From NCBI GenBank assembly GCA_019163135.1, contig JAFLKR010000123.1, positions 1 through 49,830 on the forward strand: DNA of 49,830 nt, read 5' to 3'. Made by a program: the position numbers and the translations under genes. Positions 16,559 through 26,566 of this stretch are shown here, one piece after another. Position 1 is the first letter of the stretch. Every line of letters begins with the position of its first letter. The notes beneath the pieces were generated by a model, which had not been told where the DNA came from, did not search any database, and worked only from the letters and a program-made list of their open reading frames with translations. Source of the stretch: Desulfobulbaceae bacterium. GTDB lineage: Bacteria > Desulfobacterota > Desulfobulbia > Desulfobulbales > Desulfobulbaceae.

Positions 16559-17497
16559 ATGTCGAAAAAGATAAAGATTTTTTCCGGTAACGCTAATCCG
16601 GCCATAGCTAAGGAAATATGCGAGTACCTGGGTGTGCCTTTGGGTGCAGCCGAGGTTAAACAGTTTTCCGATGGCGAAATTTCCGTTGAGATTGGCGAGA
16701 ATGTTCGTGGCGCCGATGTGTTCATCATTCAACCGACCTGTACCCCGGTGAATGACCATCTCATGGAGTTGCTGATCATGATTGATGCGGTACGGCGAGC
16801 ATCCGCACGGAGAATTACTGCGGTCATGCCCTATTACGGTTATGCCCGTCAGGATCGCAAGGTGCGGCCTAGGGTTCCGATTACCGCCAAGGCGGTAGCG
16901 GAAATGCTCACTGTGGTCGGGACTCGGCGAGTGCTCTGTATGGATTTGCATGCCGGTCAGATACAGGGATTTTTTAATATCCCTGTCGATCATTTGTATG
17001 CCGCCCCTATCATTTTGAAATACATCCGGGACAGTTTTACCGACGTGGTCATGGTATCCCCAGATGCCGGTGGGGTTGAGCGTACCCGGGCCTTTGCAAA
17101 ACGATTGAATGCGGGCTTGGCGATTATCGATAAGCGACGTGAGCGAGCCAACGAGTGCGAGGCCGTGCATGTGATCGGTGATGTTAAGGGGAAAACCGCT
17201 ATATTGTTGGACGATATGGTCGATACCGCTGGCACGCTTTGCGGCGGCGCGGAAATCCTGAAAGAGGTTGGGGCCAAAGAGGTTCATGCTTGTTGCTCCC
17301 ACGGGGTTCTGTCTGGGCCAGCGATTGAACGTATAAATAAGTCTTGCCTGAAATCTCTCCTGGTGACTAATTCCATTCCGTTAAAGGATGAGGCCAGGCA
17401 CTGCGAAAAAATCACGGTGCTGTCGGTTGGGGAGTTACTGGGTGAGGCTATCAGCAGGATTCACAATGAAGATTCCGTCAGTTATTTGTTTGTCTGA
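16559..17497 (+). CDS. prs: Ribose-phosphate pyrophosphokinase (PRPP synthase)
   Basis: This is a 312-residue class I PRPP synthase. It makes PRPP from ribose 5-phosphate and ATP for nucleotide, His, Trp and NAD synthesis. Visible motifs are [20 protein letters not shown], the catalytic flexible loop [24 protein letters not shown], the metal-binding [18 protein letters not shown], and the PRPP loop [13 protein letters not shown]. The ATG at 16559 follows the tRNA by 21 bases and is preceded by AGAGAAAA. An upstream in-frame start would run through the tRNA and is rejected. Confidence 0.97.
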   Translation: MSKKIKIFSGNANPAIAKEICEYLGVPLGAAEVKQFSDGEISVEIGENVRGADVFIIQPTCTPVNDHLMELLIMIDAVRRASARRITAVMPYYGYARQDRKVRPRVPITAKAVAEMLTVVGTRRVLCMDLHAGQIQGFFNIPVDHLYAAPIILKYIRDSFTDVVMVSPDAGGVERTRAFAKRLNAGLAIIDKRRERANECEAVHVIGDVKGKTAILLDDMVDTAGTLCGGAEILKEVGAKEVHACCSHGVLSGPAIERINKSCLKSLLVTNSIPLKDEARHCEKITVLSVGELLGEAISRIHNEDSVSYLFV

Positions 17498-17553
17498 ATT
17501 TAATGAGTTACAACGATTGATATAGATCCCGGAGTAAGGGGGGGAGGGCTTTT

Positions 17554-18111
17554 ATGCTACAAGTGAATATGGAATCTACGGTGCGCACGGTTTTTGGTAA
17601 AGGACCGATGCGGCAGTTACGGATGCGGGAAATAACCCCTGCTATTCTTTACAGCGGTGGTGCTGAACCTGTACCGCTTCAGTTGGATACGGCGAAGCTT
17701 TTTAAAAACCTGCTGTTCATTCAAAGGCGTAACGCCGTGGTAACCTTGCAGATTGAAGGCGATAGCAAGGAGAAAAGGAATGTGCTGGTTCAAGAAATCC
17801 AGAAAGAGCCAGTTTCCGGGGAATTAGTGCATGTTGATTTCCTTGAAATAGATCTTCAGAAAGCCTTGAAATTTTCGGTGCCTATTGAATATGTCGGTAC
17901 GGCCAAGGGTGTTGATCTTGGCGGAGAGTTGCAGGTCTTCAAAGACATTATTCATCTTCGTGGTTGTCCCTTGGATATACCGGATGTGATCAAGGTCGAC
18001 ATAACCCGTTTGGAGCAAGGTGGTACCGGCTTGACCTATGGCGATCTGCCGGTTCCGGAAAACGTCGAAATGCTTGAGAAGTCTGGCGTTCTCTGTGTAA
18101 TCGTTCATTAA
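17554..18111 (+). CDS. rplY: 50S ribosomal protein L25 (Ctc form)
   Basis: This is a 185-residue bL25 protein of the longer, two-domain Ctc type. The N-terminal domain binds 5S rRNA (FGKGPMRQLRMREITPAILYSG) and is followed by the C-terminal TL5 domain (VHVDFLEIDLQKALKFSVPI onwards). Spacing in the order prs-rplY-pth is conserved in many bacteria. A purine-rich stretch (AAGGGGGGGAGGG) before the ATG at 17554 is a strong ribosome binding site. A terminator follows. Confidence 0.95.
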   Translation: MLQVNMESTVRTVFGKGPMRQLRMREITPAILYSGGAEPVPLQLDTAKLFKNLLFIQRRNAVVTLQIEGDSKEKRNVLVQEIQKEPVSGELVHVDFLEIDLQKALKFSVPIEYVGTAKGVDLGGELQVFKDIIHLRGCPLDIPDVIKVDITRLEQGGTGLTYGDLPVPENVEMLEKSGVLCVIVH

Positions 18112-18164
18112 TTGTCCCCTACCGCCGGAAGCAGTCCTGTTGCTTTCTTGAAAGTTATTGGTCC

Positions 18165-18195
18165 CGAGCCGAAAACTATTTTCGGCTCGTTCTGT
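18165..18195 (+). terminator. Rho-independent terminator after rplY
   Basis: An 11-base-pair perfect stem (18165-18175 with 18179-18189) with a three-base loop is followed by the T-rich TTCTGTTT. It ends the ispE-tRNA-prs-rplY unit 54 bases after rplY, and pth starts only 20 bases later. Some read-through into pth is therefore likely. Confidence 0.75.
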
Positions 18196-18215
18196 TTATC
18201 GCATCTGTTTTTTTC

Positions 18216-18806
18216 ATGACAGATTCCAGATTTTTGTTCATAGGTCTTGGTAATCCAGGGCATGACTATCATCTAACCCGTCATAATATCGGTTTTTTCT
18301 TTATTGATTATTTTGTCGGTGTCAATGGATGGCGGGTTGATACGCTGAAAATGCAAGGAATGTTCTGTCAGGGACGTGCCTATGGCGCTCAGGTTTTCTG
18401 CCTTAAGCCGCAGACATTCATGAACCGTTCCGGGGCATGCGTCAGAAGTTTTGTCGACTATTTCAAGGTACCGCTGGAGCACATTTTAGTGCTGCATGAC
18501 GATATCGATCTAAATGCCGGTCGTATTAAGGTCGTGAGTAAGGGTGGCGCTGGCGGCCATAACGGCATTCGTTCGATCGCCCAGCATCTCGGCACCCAAA
18601 ATTTTGCGCGGATGAAAATAGGTATTGGCCGGCCCATTGATAGTGCCATTGGTCTTGGGCAACCGGTCGATCAGTTTGTGTTGTCAAAGATGACCGATGC
18701 CGAATTGTTATTATTTCATCAACGGGAAGCTTTGGTCGGAGAAGCAATGGCCTTGTTTGTGCAGGAAGGAATCGGTGCCTGTATGAATAAAATCAATGGA
18801 CGTTGA
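18216..18806 (+). CDS. pth: Peptidyl-tRNA hydrolase
   Basis: This 196-residue protein is of standard size. It releases peptides from prematurely dropped peptidyl-tRNA. Key motifs are FIGLGNPGHDYHLTRHNIGF (with the catalytic His in RHNIG), KPQTFMNRSG, VLHDDIDL and KGGAGGHNGIRSI, ending with the usual DFVLxxF-like stretch (VDQFVLSKM). The start ATG at 18216 is close behind the rplY terminator. Confidence 0.96.
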   Translation: MTDSRFLFIGLGNPGHDYHLTRHNIGFFFIDYFVGVNGWRVDTLKMQGMFCQGRAYGAQVFCLKPQTFMNRSGACVRSFVDYFKVPLEHILVLHDDIDLNAGRIKVVSKGGAGGHNGIRSIAQHLGTQNFARMKIGIGRPIDSAIGLGQPVDQFVLSKMTDAELLLFHQREALVGEAMALFVQEGIGACMNKINGR

Positions 18807-18933
18807 GGCCTCGTTTAAAAACGAAAGTGAACATTCTTTTTTTCGCCTCGACCTGAGAAGCCGATAGATAATAGATATTAATCATACTTTCCGTAGCGTT
18901 CATTTTCCACCTGTCAGTTCCTTCATCCAGTCT

Positions 18934-18965
18934 TTGCTAATATTCAAAAAATATGCTAGTATAAC
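18934..18965 (+). promoter_or_regulatory. Possible promoter of carD
   Basis: TATAAC (18960-18965), preceded by TATGCTAG, is a good -10 box. TTGCTA (18934-18939) could be the -35 box but is 20 bases away, longer than ideal. The region between pth and carD is AT-rich and has no gene. Confidence 0.4.
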
Positions 18966-19039
18966 GTTTTAGAATATATGCGAGCACCCCTCGCTGTTTC
19001 CGGTCAGCGTAAGTCTACTTTTTGTTTTTGGAGGTCCCT

Positions 19040-19519
19040 GTGTTTTTACAAGGTGATATGGCAGTATACCCGGCCCATGGCGTTGGGCTCATTGAAGCCA
19101 TCGAAAAGCAAACTATCGGCGGTATTGATCAGAGTTTTTACGTTATGAAAATTCTCGACAACGACATGACCATTATGATTCCGACGGCAACCAGCGCCAA
19201 CGTCGGATTGCGAGCGATTATTTCCAGCGATGAAGTCGTTAAAGTTATTGATATCCTGAAGGAAAGAGATATTAAGATCACGGCACAGACCTGGAATCGC
19301 AGGTACCGTGAGTATATGGAAAAAATAAAAACCGGTTCCGTTTTTGAAGTAGCGGTTGTGCTCCGAGATCTTTTTTTGTTGAAAGAAGATAAAGACCTTT
19401 CCTACGGTGAACGTAAAATGCTGGACACCGCCAAGAATCTCCTGGTTAAAGAACTGTCGCTTGCCGAACAGACTGGGGAAGAACAGATCGAAAAACAGAT
19501 CGAAAAGCTCTTTTGTTAA
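19040..19519 (+). CDS. carD: CarD/CdnL-family transcription regulator
   Basis: This protein has 159 residues from a GTG at 19040, chosen because GGAGG ends five bases before it. The N-terminal RNA-polymerase-interacting (Tudor-like) domain starts GDMAVYPAHGVGLIEAIE, and the helical C-terminal domain contains TWNRRYREYMEKIKTG and LKEDKDLSYGERKMLDTA. CarD/CdnL proteins bind the RNA polymerase beta subunit and stabilise open complexes, notably at rRNA promoters. It lies before rluD and coaE on the same strand. Confidence 0.93.
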   Translation: MFLQGDMAVYPAHGVGLIEAIEKQTIGGIDQSFYVMKILDNDMTIMIPTATSANVGLRAIISSDEVVKVIDILKERDIKITAQTWNRRYREYMEKIKTGSVFEVAVVLRDLFLLKEDKDLSYGERKMLDTAKNLLVKELSLAEQTGEEQIEKQIEKLFC

Positions 19520-19544
19520 CCCCTGTTACCTGTTTGTCCCCCCA

Positions 19545-20528
19545 ATGACAGGTTTAGTGGACCACTGTTTCCTGGAGACTGAATTACCTTCGCAAAGCGA
19601 TCGGCAAGCAGCATATATAGTCTTACGTGAGGACGTCGGACAACGGCTTGATCATTTTCTTGCCCTGCGATTTCCTGATCAGTCGCGTTCATCTTTGCAT
19701 AAGCTGATCAGCAAGGCCAATATTCTTGTTGATGGTCAACCCGTGAAAGCCGGTTATCGATTGCGGGGCAATAACAATATCACTGTACTTTTTCCGCAAC
19801 CGCAACCCTCTGCTTTGGTTCCGGAGCACATTGATTTCCCTATTCTTTTCGAAGATGATCATCTGCTGGTCATCAACAAGCCGCCCGGATTAGTAGTTCA
19901 TCCAGCCAACGGACACCACCACGGCACGTTGGTGCATGGGTTGCTCAACCGATGTGAAAATTTGCCCATGGGTGATGAAGGGCGTCCCGGCATTGTTCAT
20001 CGTTTAGATAAGGACACCTCTGGCGTCATGCTGGTGGCCAAGACCGAACTGGCTTTACGTACCTTAATGGCCGATTTCAAAGACCGTAAAGTCCGGAAAA
20101 CCTACCACGCCCTCTTGTTACGGTGCCCGCGGGAGCCTGACGGCCGGATTATCTTGCCGGTTGGCAGGCATCCGGTGGATCGCAAGAAAATGACTATCAG
20201 GCCGACTCACGGAAAATACGCTGTGACCAACTGGCATGTTATGGAATATTTTTCCAATGGTTGGTGTCTGGCGGAAATTGGCATTGAAACCGGCAGGACC
20301 CACCAGATTCGGGTGCACATGGCGTCAGTAAAGAGTCCGGTGGCCGGAGATCTCCTTTATGGCGGTGGTGTCGGACGGGGCAGCGGTGTGCAACCTGCCC
20401 GCCAGATGCTGCATGCCAGCACACTTTGCTTCAGGCACCCTTATTCCGGTCAAGAACAATGTTTTACCGCGCCCATTTGGGATGACTTGCAGAACGTGCT
20501 CGATATCCTGAGAAATAAACATCCTTGA
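19545..20528 (+). CDS. rluD: RluD-type 23S rRNA pseudouridine synthase
   Basis: This protein has 327 residues. An S4 RNA-binding domain (VGQRLDHFLALRFPDQSRSSLHKLISKANILVDG region) is followed by the RluA-family catalytic domain. The catalytic Asp is in GIVHRLDKDTSGVML, and the later motif IETGRTHQIRVHMA is intact. It modifies uridines in 23S rRNA helix 69 if it is a true RluD; RluC is less likely. The ATG at 19545 is 25 bases after carD, without a strong ribosome binding site. Its end overlaps coaE by four bases. Confidence 0.93.
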   Translation: MTGLVDHCFLETELPSQSDRQAAYIVLREDVGQRLDHFLALRFPDQSRSSLHKLISKANILVDGQPVKAGYRLRGNNNITVLFPQPQPSALVPEHIDFPILFEDDHLLVINKPPGLVVHPANGHHHGTLVHGLLNRCENLPMGDEGRPGIVHRLDKDTSGVMLVAKTELALRTLMADFKDRKVRKTYHALLLRCPREPDGRIILPVGRHPVDRKKMTIRPTHGKYAVTNWHVMEYFSNGWCLAEIGIETGRTHQIRVHMASVKSPVAGDLLYGGGVGRGSGVQPARQMLHASTLCFRHPYSGQEQCFTAPIWDDLQNVLDILRNKHP

Positions 20529-21151
20529 AGCCCTTTCTACTCGGCATCACCGGTGGAATTGGATCCGGGAAGAGTAGCGTTGGCCATCTGCTCGGCAGTT
20601 ATTGCCAGGCACCGGTGGTCGACGTTGATCAATGCTGTAGACATCTGTTGGAGCGCCATCAACCAGGCTGGCTGGCTTTGAGGACCGTTTTTGGCGAGAC
20701 CTTTTTTCAGTCAGACGGCGAGGTCGATCGGGTGGGACTGCGCGAACGACTTTTCAGTGATCCCGGTATACGTCGACAGGTGGATGCAATGCTGCATCCC
20801 CTGGCCCGAGAAGCCATGTTGAGCGAGGTCGCCAGTTGCCGAGGGCCTTTGGTTTTAGTCGAAATTCCGTTGCTATACGAGGTCGGATGGCAGACAGAGG
20901 TCGATGCTGTTTTGGTGGTATATGCTCGTCGGGGTGCCCGTTGCTGCCGGATAATGCAACGTGATGGGGTGTCACGGCGAAAGGCGACCTTAGCCATAGC
21001 CGCCCAGATGGATTTAGGAGAAAAGGCGAGGCTGGCCGATTTTGTCATCGAAAACAGCGGAGTTTTGGCTATCACTCGACAACAGGTTGTTGCCTTGGGA
21101 AAGCGGCTTTGCGAAAGGATTCCGGGGTTGTTTTGTCAAGAAAGTGCTTGA
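20525..21151 (+). CDS. coaE: Dephospho-CoA kinase
   Basis: This 208-residue protein performs the last step of coenzyme A synthesis. The P-loop GITGGIGSGKSS is at residues 7-18, with DVDQCCRHLL and VEIPLLYEVGW as further family marks. The start is a TTG that overlaps the rluD stop (TTGA), a translational coupling arrangement. A -35-like TTGACA overlaps its stop codon and may serve rho. Confidence 0.95.
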   Translation: MKPFLLGITGGIGSGKSSVGHLLGSYCQAPVVDVDQCCRHLLERHQPGWLALRTVFGETFFQSDGEVDRVGLRERLFSDPGIRRQVDAMLHPLAREAMLSEVASCRGPLVLVEIPLLYEVGWQTEVDAVLVVYARRGARCCRIMQRDGVSRRKATLAIAAQMDLGEKARLADFVIENSGVLAITRQQVVALGKRLCERIPGLFCQESA

Positions 21152-21221
21152 CAGGCGAACGTTAAACAAATAATTAGCTCAGTACCATCTCAACAGATCG
21201 ATTGGCACTCTCGGTTTCTTG

Positions 21222-21250
21222 TTCTGATATTTCACACAACAATATATAAT
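21222..21250 (+). promoter_or_regulatory. Likely rho promoter
   Basis: A perfect -10 box TATAAT (21245-21250) lies 17 bases after TTCTGA (21222-21227), a partial -35 box. A transcript from here would have an untranslated leader of about 275 bases. Confidence 0.5.
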
Positions 21251-21291
21251 TCAACCGGACCGCTTGCCGCGCACCGCCTGAACCGGTTGAA
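21250..21291 (+). repeat. Inverted repeat in the rho leader
   Basis: Nine bases TTCAACCGG (21250-21258) pair perfectly with CCGGTTGAA (21283-21291) around a 24-base GC-rich loop. It lies at the expected transcription start of the candidate promoter and could form a 5' hairpin in the rho mRNA or an operator. Confidence 0.55.
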
Positions 21292-21532
21292 CCAACTGGA
21301 TACCTGTACATCAATAGGCCTTTCCCGCCTTTTCGTCCAGTCAGCTCATTGCATATAAATACAGAATTTTTTTGAAATTTATTTTTCTTTTATTGCAGCG
21401 TGATGAGCGCAGATATGATGACGTGCACCTTTTATTCGCCATCATCTTTGTTTCATAAAGAAAATCCCTTTTTAAAGCCGATATCCTGTCGGTGGTATTA
21501 TCGTACTGACCTCATGGAGGAATGACCGGTCA

Positions 21533-22780
21533 ATGAATCCAACTGAGTTGAAAAATAAGAAAATTAAAGATCTCGTCAGCCTTGCTGCATCTCTTGATAT
21601 TGAAGGGTACAGCAATATGACTAAGCAGGAGTTGATCTTCGCCATTCTCAAGGAACAGGCGGATGAGGATGGCAAGTTGCGAGGTAGCGGTGTCCTTGAG
21701 GTTCTTCAGGATGGATTCGGCTTTCTCCGTGCCCCCGACTACAACTATCTGCCCGGGCCTGATGATATCTATGTGTCGCCCTCGCAGATACGCCGTTTGA
21801 ACCTGCGCACCGGTGACAGTGTAGAGGGAGAAGTGCGGGCACCCAAGGATAATGAGCGCTATTTCGCGCTGCTCAAAGTCGATACCATTAACTACGAATT
21901 GCCTGAGGCTGCCAAAAACAAGACGGCCTTTATCAACCTGACTCCGTTGCATCCGGATCAGATGATTGATCTTGAGACCGATTCGGGCAATATGTCCATG
22001 CGGGTGCTCAATATTGCCGCACCGCTGGGTAAGGGTCAGCGCGGCTTGATCGTCGCTCCGCCGCGGACTGGTAAGACAGTATTGATGCAGAAGATTGCCA
22101 ACTCCATCGTGGCCAATCATAAGGAAATTATCCTGATTGTCCTGCTCATCGACGAACGCCCCGAAGAAGTCACCGACATGAGGCGCAATGTCGATGCCGA
22201 GGTCGTTTGTTCCACCTTCGATGAACCACCTCAGCGGCACATTCAGGTGGCGGAAATGGTTATTCAGAAGGCGCAACGACTGGTCGAGCACAAAAAAGAT
22301 GTCGTGATCCTGCTCGATTCGATCACCCGTCTGGCTCGTGCGTATAATACGGTCACGCCCGCCTCCGGGAAAATTCTTTCTGGCGGTGTTGAGGCCAATG
22401 CCCTCCACCGGCCGAAGCGGTTTTTTGGGGCAGCTCGAAACGTCGAAGAAGGCGGTAGTCTTACGATTCTGGCCACGGCGTTGATCGATACCGGTAGCCG
22501 GATGGATGAGGTTATCTTTGAGGAGTTCAAGGGTACCGGCAACATGGAAATCGTCCTGGATCGTAAAATGGCCAATCGTCGCATCTATCCCGCCATTGAC
22601 ATTCAAAAATCAGGAACGAGAAAGGAAGATCTGCTGCTTGCACCCGAAGATCTTAATCGGATATGGATCCTTCGCAAGCTGTTGTCTTCCATGAATCCCG
22701 CTGATGCTATGGAATTTCTGCTCGATAAAATGAGTCATACCAAAAATAATCAGGAATTTTTTGCGTCAATGAACCGGTAG
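21533..22780 (+). CDS. rho: Transcription termination factor Rho
   Basis: This 415-residue hexameric RNA helicase ends transcription. It has a Rho_N domain ([21 protein letters not shown] region) and a cold-shock-like RNA-binding domain ([20 protein letters not shown]). The ATPase core shows Walker [14 protein letters not shown], the Walker B segment [16 protein letters not shown], the Q loop, and the R loop region [22 protein letters not shown]. It is a compact Rho without large insertions. GGAGG sits about nine bases before the ATG at 21533. Confidence 0.97.
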   Translation: MNPTELKNKKIKDLVSLAASLDIEGYSNMTKQELIFAILKEQADEDGKLRGSGVLEVLQDGFGFLRAPDYNYLPGPDDIYVSPSQIRRLNLRTGDSVEGEVRAPKDNERYFALLKVDTINYELPEAAKNKTAFINLTPLHPDQMIDLETDSGNMSMRVLNIAAPLGKGQRGLIVAPPRTGKTVLMQKIANSIVANHKEIILIVLLIDERPEEVTDMRRNVDAEVVCSTFDEPPQRHIQVAEMVIQKAQRLVEHKKDVVILLDSITRLARAYNTVTPASGKILSGGVEANALHRPKRFFGAARNVEEGGSLTILATALIDTGSRMDEVIFEEFKGTGNMEIVLDRKMANRRIYPAIDIQKSGTRKEDLLLAPEDLNRIWILRKLLSSMNPADAMEFLLDKMSHTKNNQEFFASMNR

Positions 22781-22880
22781 CCTCTGTTTTTTCTTTCAAC
22801 AAACAACGAAAAAAGATATATTAACTTTCTTTTTTTTAAATAATTTTTTGTGTGGACATCTTTTTATAAGGAGTGAGATC

Positions 22881-23099
22881 ATGAAACCAGATACCCATCC
22901 CAATTATCATCAAATCAAGGCTACGTGCGCTTGCGGCAATGTAATCGAACTAGGCTCGGTGAACACTGAGATGAAGGTCGAAATTTGTTCCGCTTGCCAC
23001 CCATTTTTTACAGGCAAACAAAAATTAATCGACACTGCAGGGCGTATTGAGAAATTCAAGAAAAAATACGCTGGCTTTCAAGGCAACGCCAAGAAATAA
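22881..23099 (+). CDS. rpmE: 50S ribosomal protein L31, zinc-binding form
   Basis: This 72-residue bL31 protein keeps the zinc ligands: Cys in TCACGN and CSACHPFF. This is the C+ form, in contrast to the zinc-free paralogue made under zinc starvation. The ATG at 22881 has AAGGAG upstream; an in-frame start at 22848 is rejected. It lies between rho and prfA, an order common in bacteria. Confidence 0.95.
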   Translation: MKPDTHPNYHQIKATCACGNVIELGSVNTEMKVEICSACHPFFTGKQKLIDTAGRIEKFKKKYAGFQGNAKK

Positions 23100-23251
23100 T
23101 CTGTACGCGCTGATTTTCCTTACAACCCTCCTGTCCCTAGGCGTTGGCGTCTGCCGAAACCTTCGGTTCTCCTTTTTTATTCGGGCGGACAAGGTCTGGT
23201 ATTCGTATCGGTTGGCGGCATGAGGGCTTTTTTTTTTGAAGACTCCCGGGC

Positions 23252-24322
23252 ATGTTTGATAATCTTCGAGATATTGACGAAAAGCTGAGTGCGCTAGAGC
23301 GGCAACTTTCCGACCCTGCGCTGGTAAACGATCAGCACCGTTATCGGGATATTGTCCGTGAGCATTCTCTGGTGGCCAAGATAGCCGAACTGTATGCAGC
23401 GTATACTGCAGTCCGTAAGGATATCATCGAAAACCAGGAGTTTCTTCGTGCTGAACAGGACGATCCCGATTTAGTGGAACTCGCCAAGGCGGAGATCGAT
23501 GAGTTCAGTATGAAACAAGGCGAACTGGAAAAAGCGATCCGCCTATTGCTTCTCCCCAAGGATCCCAAGGATGATAAAAACATCTTTCTCGAGATCAGGG
23601 CGGGAACCGGTGGTGATGAGGCGGCACTTTTTGTCGCCGACCTGTTTCGCATGTACAGTCGCTACGCCGAGACCTTGGGCTGGAAAGTCGAAGTAATGAG
23701 TTCCAGTCCTATCGGGATCGGCGGCTTTAAGGAAATTATCGCTCTGGTGAGCGGCCATCAGGTTTATTCTCGGTTGAAATATGAGTCCGGGGTGCATCGG
23801 GTGCAACGGGTGCCGGATACGGAGACTCAGGGCCGCATCCATACCTCAGCGGTGACTGTGGCGATCATCCCCGAAGTGGAGGAAGTCGATCTCCATATCG
23901 AACCTCATGAACTCAAATTTGATATCTACCGATCCTCAGGCCCCGGCGGGCAATCGGTAAACACTACTGATTCCGCTGTTCGGGTGACTCACTTGCCAAC
24001 CGGCCTGGTAGTAACCTGCCAGGATGAGAGGTCCCAGCATAAAAACAAGGCTAAGGCCTTACAGGTATTGCGTGCCCGATTGCTCGACAAGATGGAGCAG
24101 GATCGTCATGACAAAATCTCTGAGGATAGGAAAAGTCAGGTTGGCAGCGGGGATAGAAGCGAGCGGATTCGCACCTACAACTTTCCGCAGGGAAGAGTGA
24201 CTGATCACCGGATCAATCTCACGATCTATCGCCTCGATCAAGTGATTGCCGGTATGCTCGATGATGTGGTAATGCCGATCATCACGCATTACCAGACCGA
24301 AGCACTGAAATCCGCCCATTAG
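23252..24322 (+). CDS. prfA: Peptide chain release factor 1
   Basis: This 356-residue protein reads UAA and UAG stop codons. The PxT codon-recognition motif is PDT at residues 188-190 (PAT in E. coli), which separates it from RF2. The GGQ tripeptide that triggers hydrolysis is at 232-234 in [18 protein letters not shown]. The PrmC enzyme that methylates this Gln is encoded by the next gene. The 152-base gap before it contains only a weak hairpin. Confidence 0.97.
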   Translation: MFDNLRDIDEKLSALERQLSDPALVNDQHRYRDIVREHSLVAKIAELYAAYTAVRKDIIENQEFLRAEQDDPDLVELAKAEIDEFSMKQGELEKAIRLLLLPKDPKDDKNIFLEIRAGTGGDEAALFVADLFRMYSRYAETLGWKVEVMSSSPIGIGGFKEIIALVSGHQVYSRLKYESGVHRVQRVPDTETQGRIHTSAVTVAIIPEVEEVDLHIEPHELKFDIYRSSGPGGQSVNTTDSAVRVTHLPTGLVVTCQDERSQHKNKAKALQVLRARLLDKMEQDRHDKISEDRKSQVGSGDRSERIRTYNFPQGRVTDHRINLTIYRLDQVIAGMLDDVVMPIITHYQTEALKSAH

Positions 24323-24346
24323 TCGTATTCCGTTAACCCGCACCCA

Positions 24347-25255
24347 ATGAATGTCGACGAACTGCTGGCGGTTGCCGCCTTGCGACTGAGCGATTCTGGT
24401 GTGACCGAGGCCACACTGGACGCCCGTTTGTTGTATGAACACTTGAGCGGACTGAACCGAAGTCAGTTGGTGTTGCACGGTCAGCAAACCGTGGAAGCCG
24501 GTATAGCGGCGCAGTATTTGCAAATGGTCGAGCAGCGAAGTCAGCGTATTCCGCTGCAGTATCTTACCGGTTCTCGGGAATTCTGGGCCATGGACTTCCT
24601 CGTTTCTCCCGCTGTTTTGATTCCTCGACCCGAAACGGAATTTTTGCTGGAGCAGTCTTTGGCCTTTTTTTCTTCAGGCAGGGGATGCTTGCGGGCCCTT
24701 GATATGTGCACCGGTAGCGCGGTGATTGCTGTAGTCCTTGCCAAGGAACTTGGTTGCCCAGTGGTTGCGGTTGATATCTCCATTCCCGCGTTGGCGGTGG
24801 CATCTGAAAACCTGCGGAGGCATCTGGTTGTCGATCAGGTGACTTTGATCTGCAGCGATCTGTTTGCGGCGCTCGACCAGAATTACAAGTTTGATCTTAT
24901 TGTCAGCAATCCTCCGTATATTGCCGAGGCCCAGATCGAACTATTGGAACCTGAGGTGGCGAGGTCTGAACCTTTGCTGGCCTTATCGGGCGGGCTTAGT
25001 GGTCTAGATGTTATCGAGCGGATAGCCGTCGAGGCTCAAAAATTTCTCCAACCCGGCGGCTGGATCTTACTCGAAATAGGCGCGGATCAGAAGGATGCGG
25101 TGGCTGCTTTGTTCGGAGCCCCTGAGCGCCAGTATGAACAGGTCAGCGTCATCGACGATTGGTCGGGCCGACCGCGGGTTTTGCAAGCACGGTACGCCCC
25201 GAGAGGTGAGCGGGTGCTGTTTACGGTTGGCAATTCTGCCAATTCCCTTTATTAA
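24347..25255 (+). CDS. prmC: Release factor glutamine methyltransferase
   Basis: This is a 302-residue SAM-dependent methyltransferase that modifies the GGQ glutamine of RF1 and RF2. It has the N-terminal helical domain, the SAM-binding LDMCTGSAVIAVVLA and the catalytic NPPY in LIVSNPPYIAEAQ. It directly follows prfA with a 24-base gap, the usual pairing. Confidence 0.95.
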   Translation: MNVDELLAVAALRLSDSGVTEATLDARLLYEHLSGLNRSQLVLHGQQTVEAGIAAQYLQMVEQRSQRIPLQYLTGSREFWAMDFLVSPAVLIPRPETEFLLEQSLAFFSSGRGCLRALDMCTGSAVIAVVLAKELGCPVVAVDISIPALAVASENLRRHLVVDQVTLICSDLFAALDQNYKFDLIVSNPPYIAEAQIELLEPEVARSEPLLALSGGLSGLDVIERIAVEAQKFLQPGGWILLEIGADQKDAVAALFGAPERQYEQVSVIDDWSGRPRVLQARYAPRGERVLFTVGNSANSLY

Positions 25256-25282
25256 TAATCTTTTTTTAACAGCCAGTTCGTT

Positions 25283-26566
25283 ATGGATAAGCTCATCATT
25301 GAAGGCGGCCAACCGCTTCATGGAACGGTCCGCATCAGCGGTGCCAAGAATGCTGCACTGCCCCTGCTGGCCGCTACCCTTTTGGCTCCCGGATGGCATA
25401 CCCTGCATAATGTTCCCGATCTTCGCGACACCAGAACCATGTTGAAGCTGCTCGAGATTCTGGGGGCAAAGTGGGAACGGAGCGGTAAGACGATCCGGAT
25501 CAATACCGATAAGATGACCGGGGTCGAAGCCCCCTATGAGCTGGTCAAAACCATGCGAGCTTCTGTCCTGGTGCTGGGGCCGCTCTTGTCCAGGTCGGGA
25601 TTTGCCAGGGTTTCCCTGCCGGGGGGCTGTGCCATCGGGGCCCGGCCGATCAATTATCATCTCAAAGGTTTTGAGAAATTGGGAGTCACCACCCGGCTCG
25701 AACAGGGGTACGTCGAGGCGAGCGTTACAGGGCGGATGCAGGGCGCCACCATCTTTTTTGACACACCTTCCGTCACTGGTACGGAAAACGTCCTGATGGC
25801 TTCGGTCGTTTCCACGGGCGAGACCATTATTAAAAATGCCGCTAAAGAGCCTGAGGTCGGCAATCTCATCGATATGCTCAATGCCATGGGCGCTGCAATC
25901 GAGGGGAAAGACACCGATCGTTTGACGGTCCATGGGGTGGAGCGGTTGCAGGCGACTGAATCGACCATTATCCCCGATCGGATCGAAACCGGGACCTATT
26001 TAATCGCAGTAGTTGCTACCGGCGGCATGGTAACCATAACCGACTGTAATCCGACCCATCTGCCCGCACTGACAGAGAAATTGCTGCTTTGCGGGGCCGA
26101 CATCACTGTGGCGGATCAGGCCATGACGGTTTCTTGTCCCGAGGTGGGCAGCAAGAGCCGGTGTCGTCTGCGCAGCATCGATATCACCACGTTGCCTTTT
26201 CCCGGCTTTCCCACCGACCTCCAGGCGCAATTCATGGCGCTGATGGTGCAGGGCGATGGGGTTTCCATTATTCATGAGACGATATTTGAAAACCGATTCA
26301 TGCATGTCGCCGAACTCAAACGCATGGGGGCCGATATCACCATCGAAGGGACCCGAGCCGTGGTTCGCGGGATTGGCAGCGATAAGCTTTGCGGCGCCCC
26401 GGTCATGGCCACGGATTTGCGTGCTTCAGCCTCCTTGGTGATCGCCGGCCTTGCCGCTACCGGGACCACCGAAGTTTCGAGAATTTATCATCTTGAGCGG
26501 GGGTATGAGCAGATGGTGGAAAAACTGCAGGGGTTGGGCGCCAGGATTCGAAAGGTCAGTGAGTAA
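25283..26566 (+). CDS. murA: UDP-N-acetylglucosamine 1-carboxyvinyltransferase
   Basis: This 427-residue protein performs the first committed step of peptidoglycan synthesis, joining enolpyruvate to UDP-GlcNAc in the cytoplasm. Lys22-Asn23 are in GAKNAALPL. The catalytic Cys116 in [11 protein letters not shown] is kept, so the enzyme should be of the fosfomycin-sensitive type. The late [15 protein letters not shown] and [13 protein letters not shown] stretches are typical. Its 3' end overlaps the 3' end of the convergent kinase gene by 11 bases. Confidence 0.97.
   Translation: MDKLIIEGGQPLHGTVRISGAKNAALPLLAATLLAPGWHTLHNVPDLRDTRTMLKLLEILGAKWERSGKTIRINTDKMTGVEAPYELVKTMRASVLVLGPLLSRSGFARVSLPGGCAIGARPINYHLKGFEKLGVTTRLEQGYVEASVTGRMQGATIFFDTPSVTGTENVLMASVVSTGETIIKNAAKEPEVGNLIDMLNAMGAAIEGKDTDRLTVHGVERLQATESTIIPDRIETGTYLIAVVATGGMVTITDCNPTHLPALTEKLLLCGADITVADQAMTVSCPEVGSKSRCRLRSIDITTLPFPGFPTDLQAQFMALMVQGDGVSIIHETIFENRFMHVAELKRMGADITIEGTRAVVRGIGSDKLCGAPVMATDLRASASLVIAGLAATGTTEVSRIYHLERGYEQMVEKLQGLGARIRKVSE

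Larger units (their letters stand above)
21152..21532 (+). other. Long untranslated leader region of rho
   Basis: These 381 bases hold no gene. They contain at least two promoter candidates (TTGACA 21148-21153 with TAATTA 21171-21176, spacing 17; and the one at 21222-21250), an inverted repeat, and a pyrimidine-rich stretch with several T runs near 21370. A long leader is expected where Rho controls its own mRNA, as in E. coli. That it does so here is inference. Confidence 0.6.

Noticed and set aside
21530-22606. 358-codon open frame on the minus strand inside rho
   Set aside because: Antisense to rho with no ribosome binding site and no protein family features.
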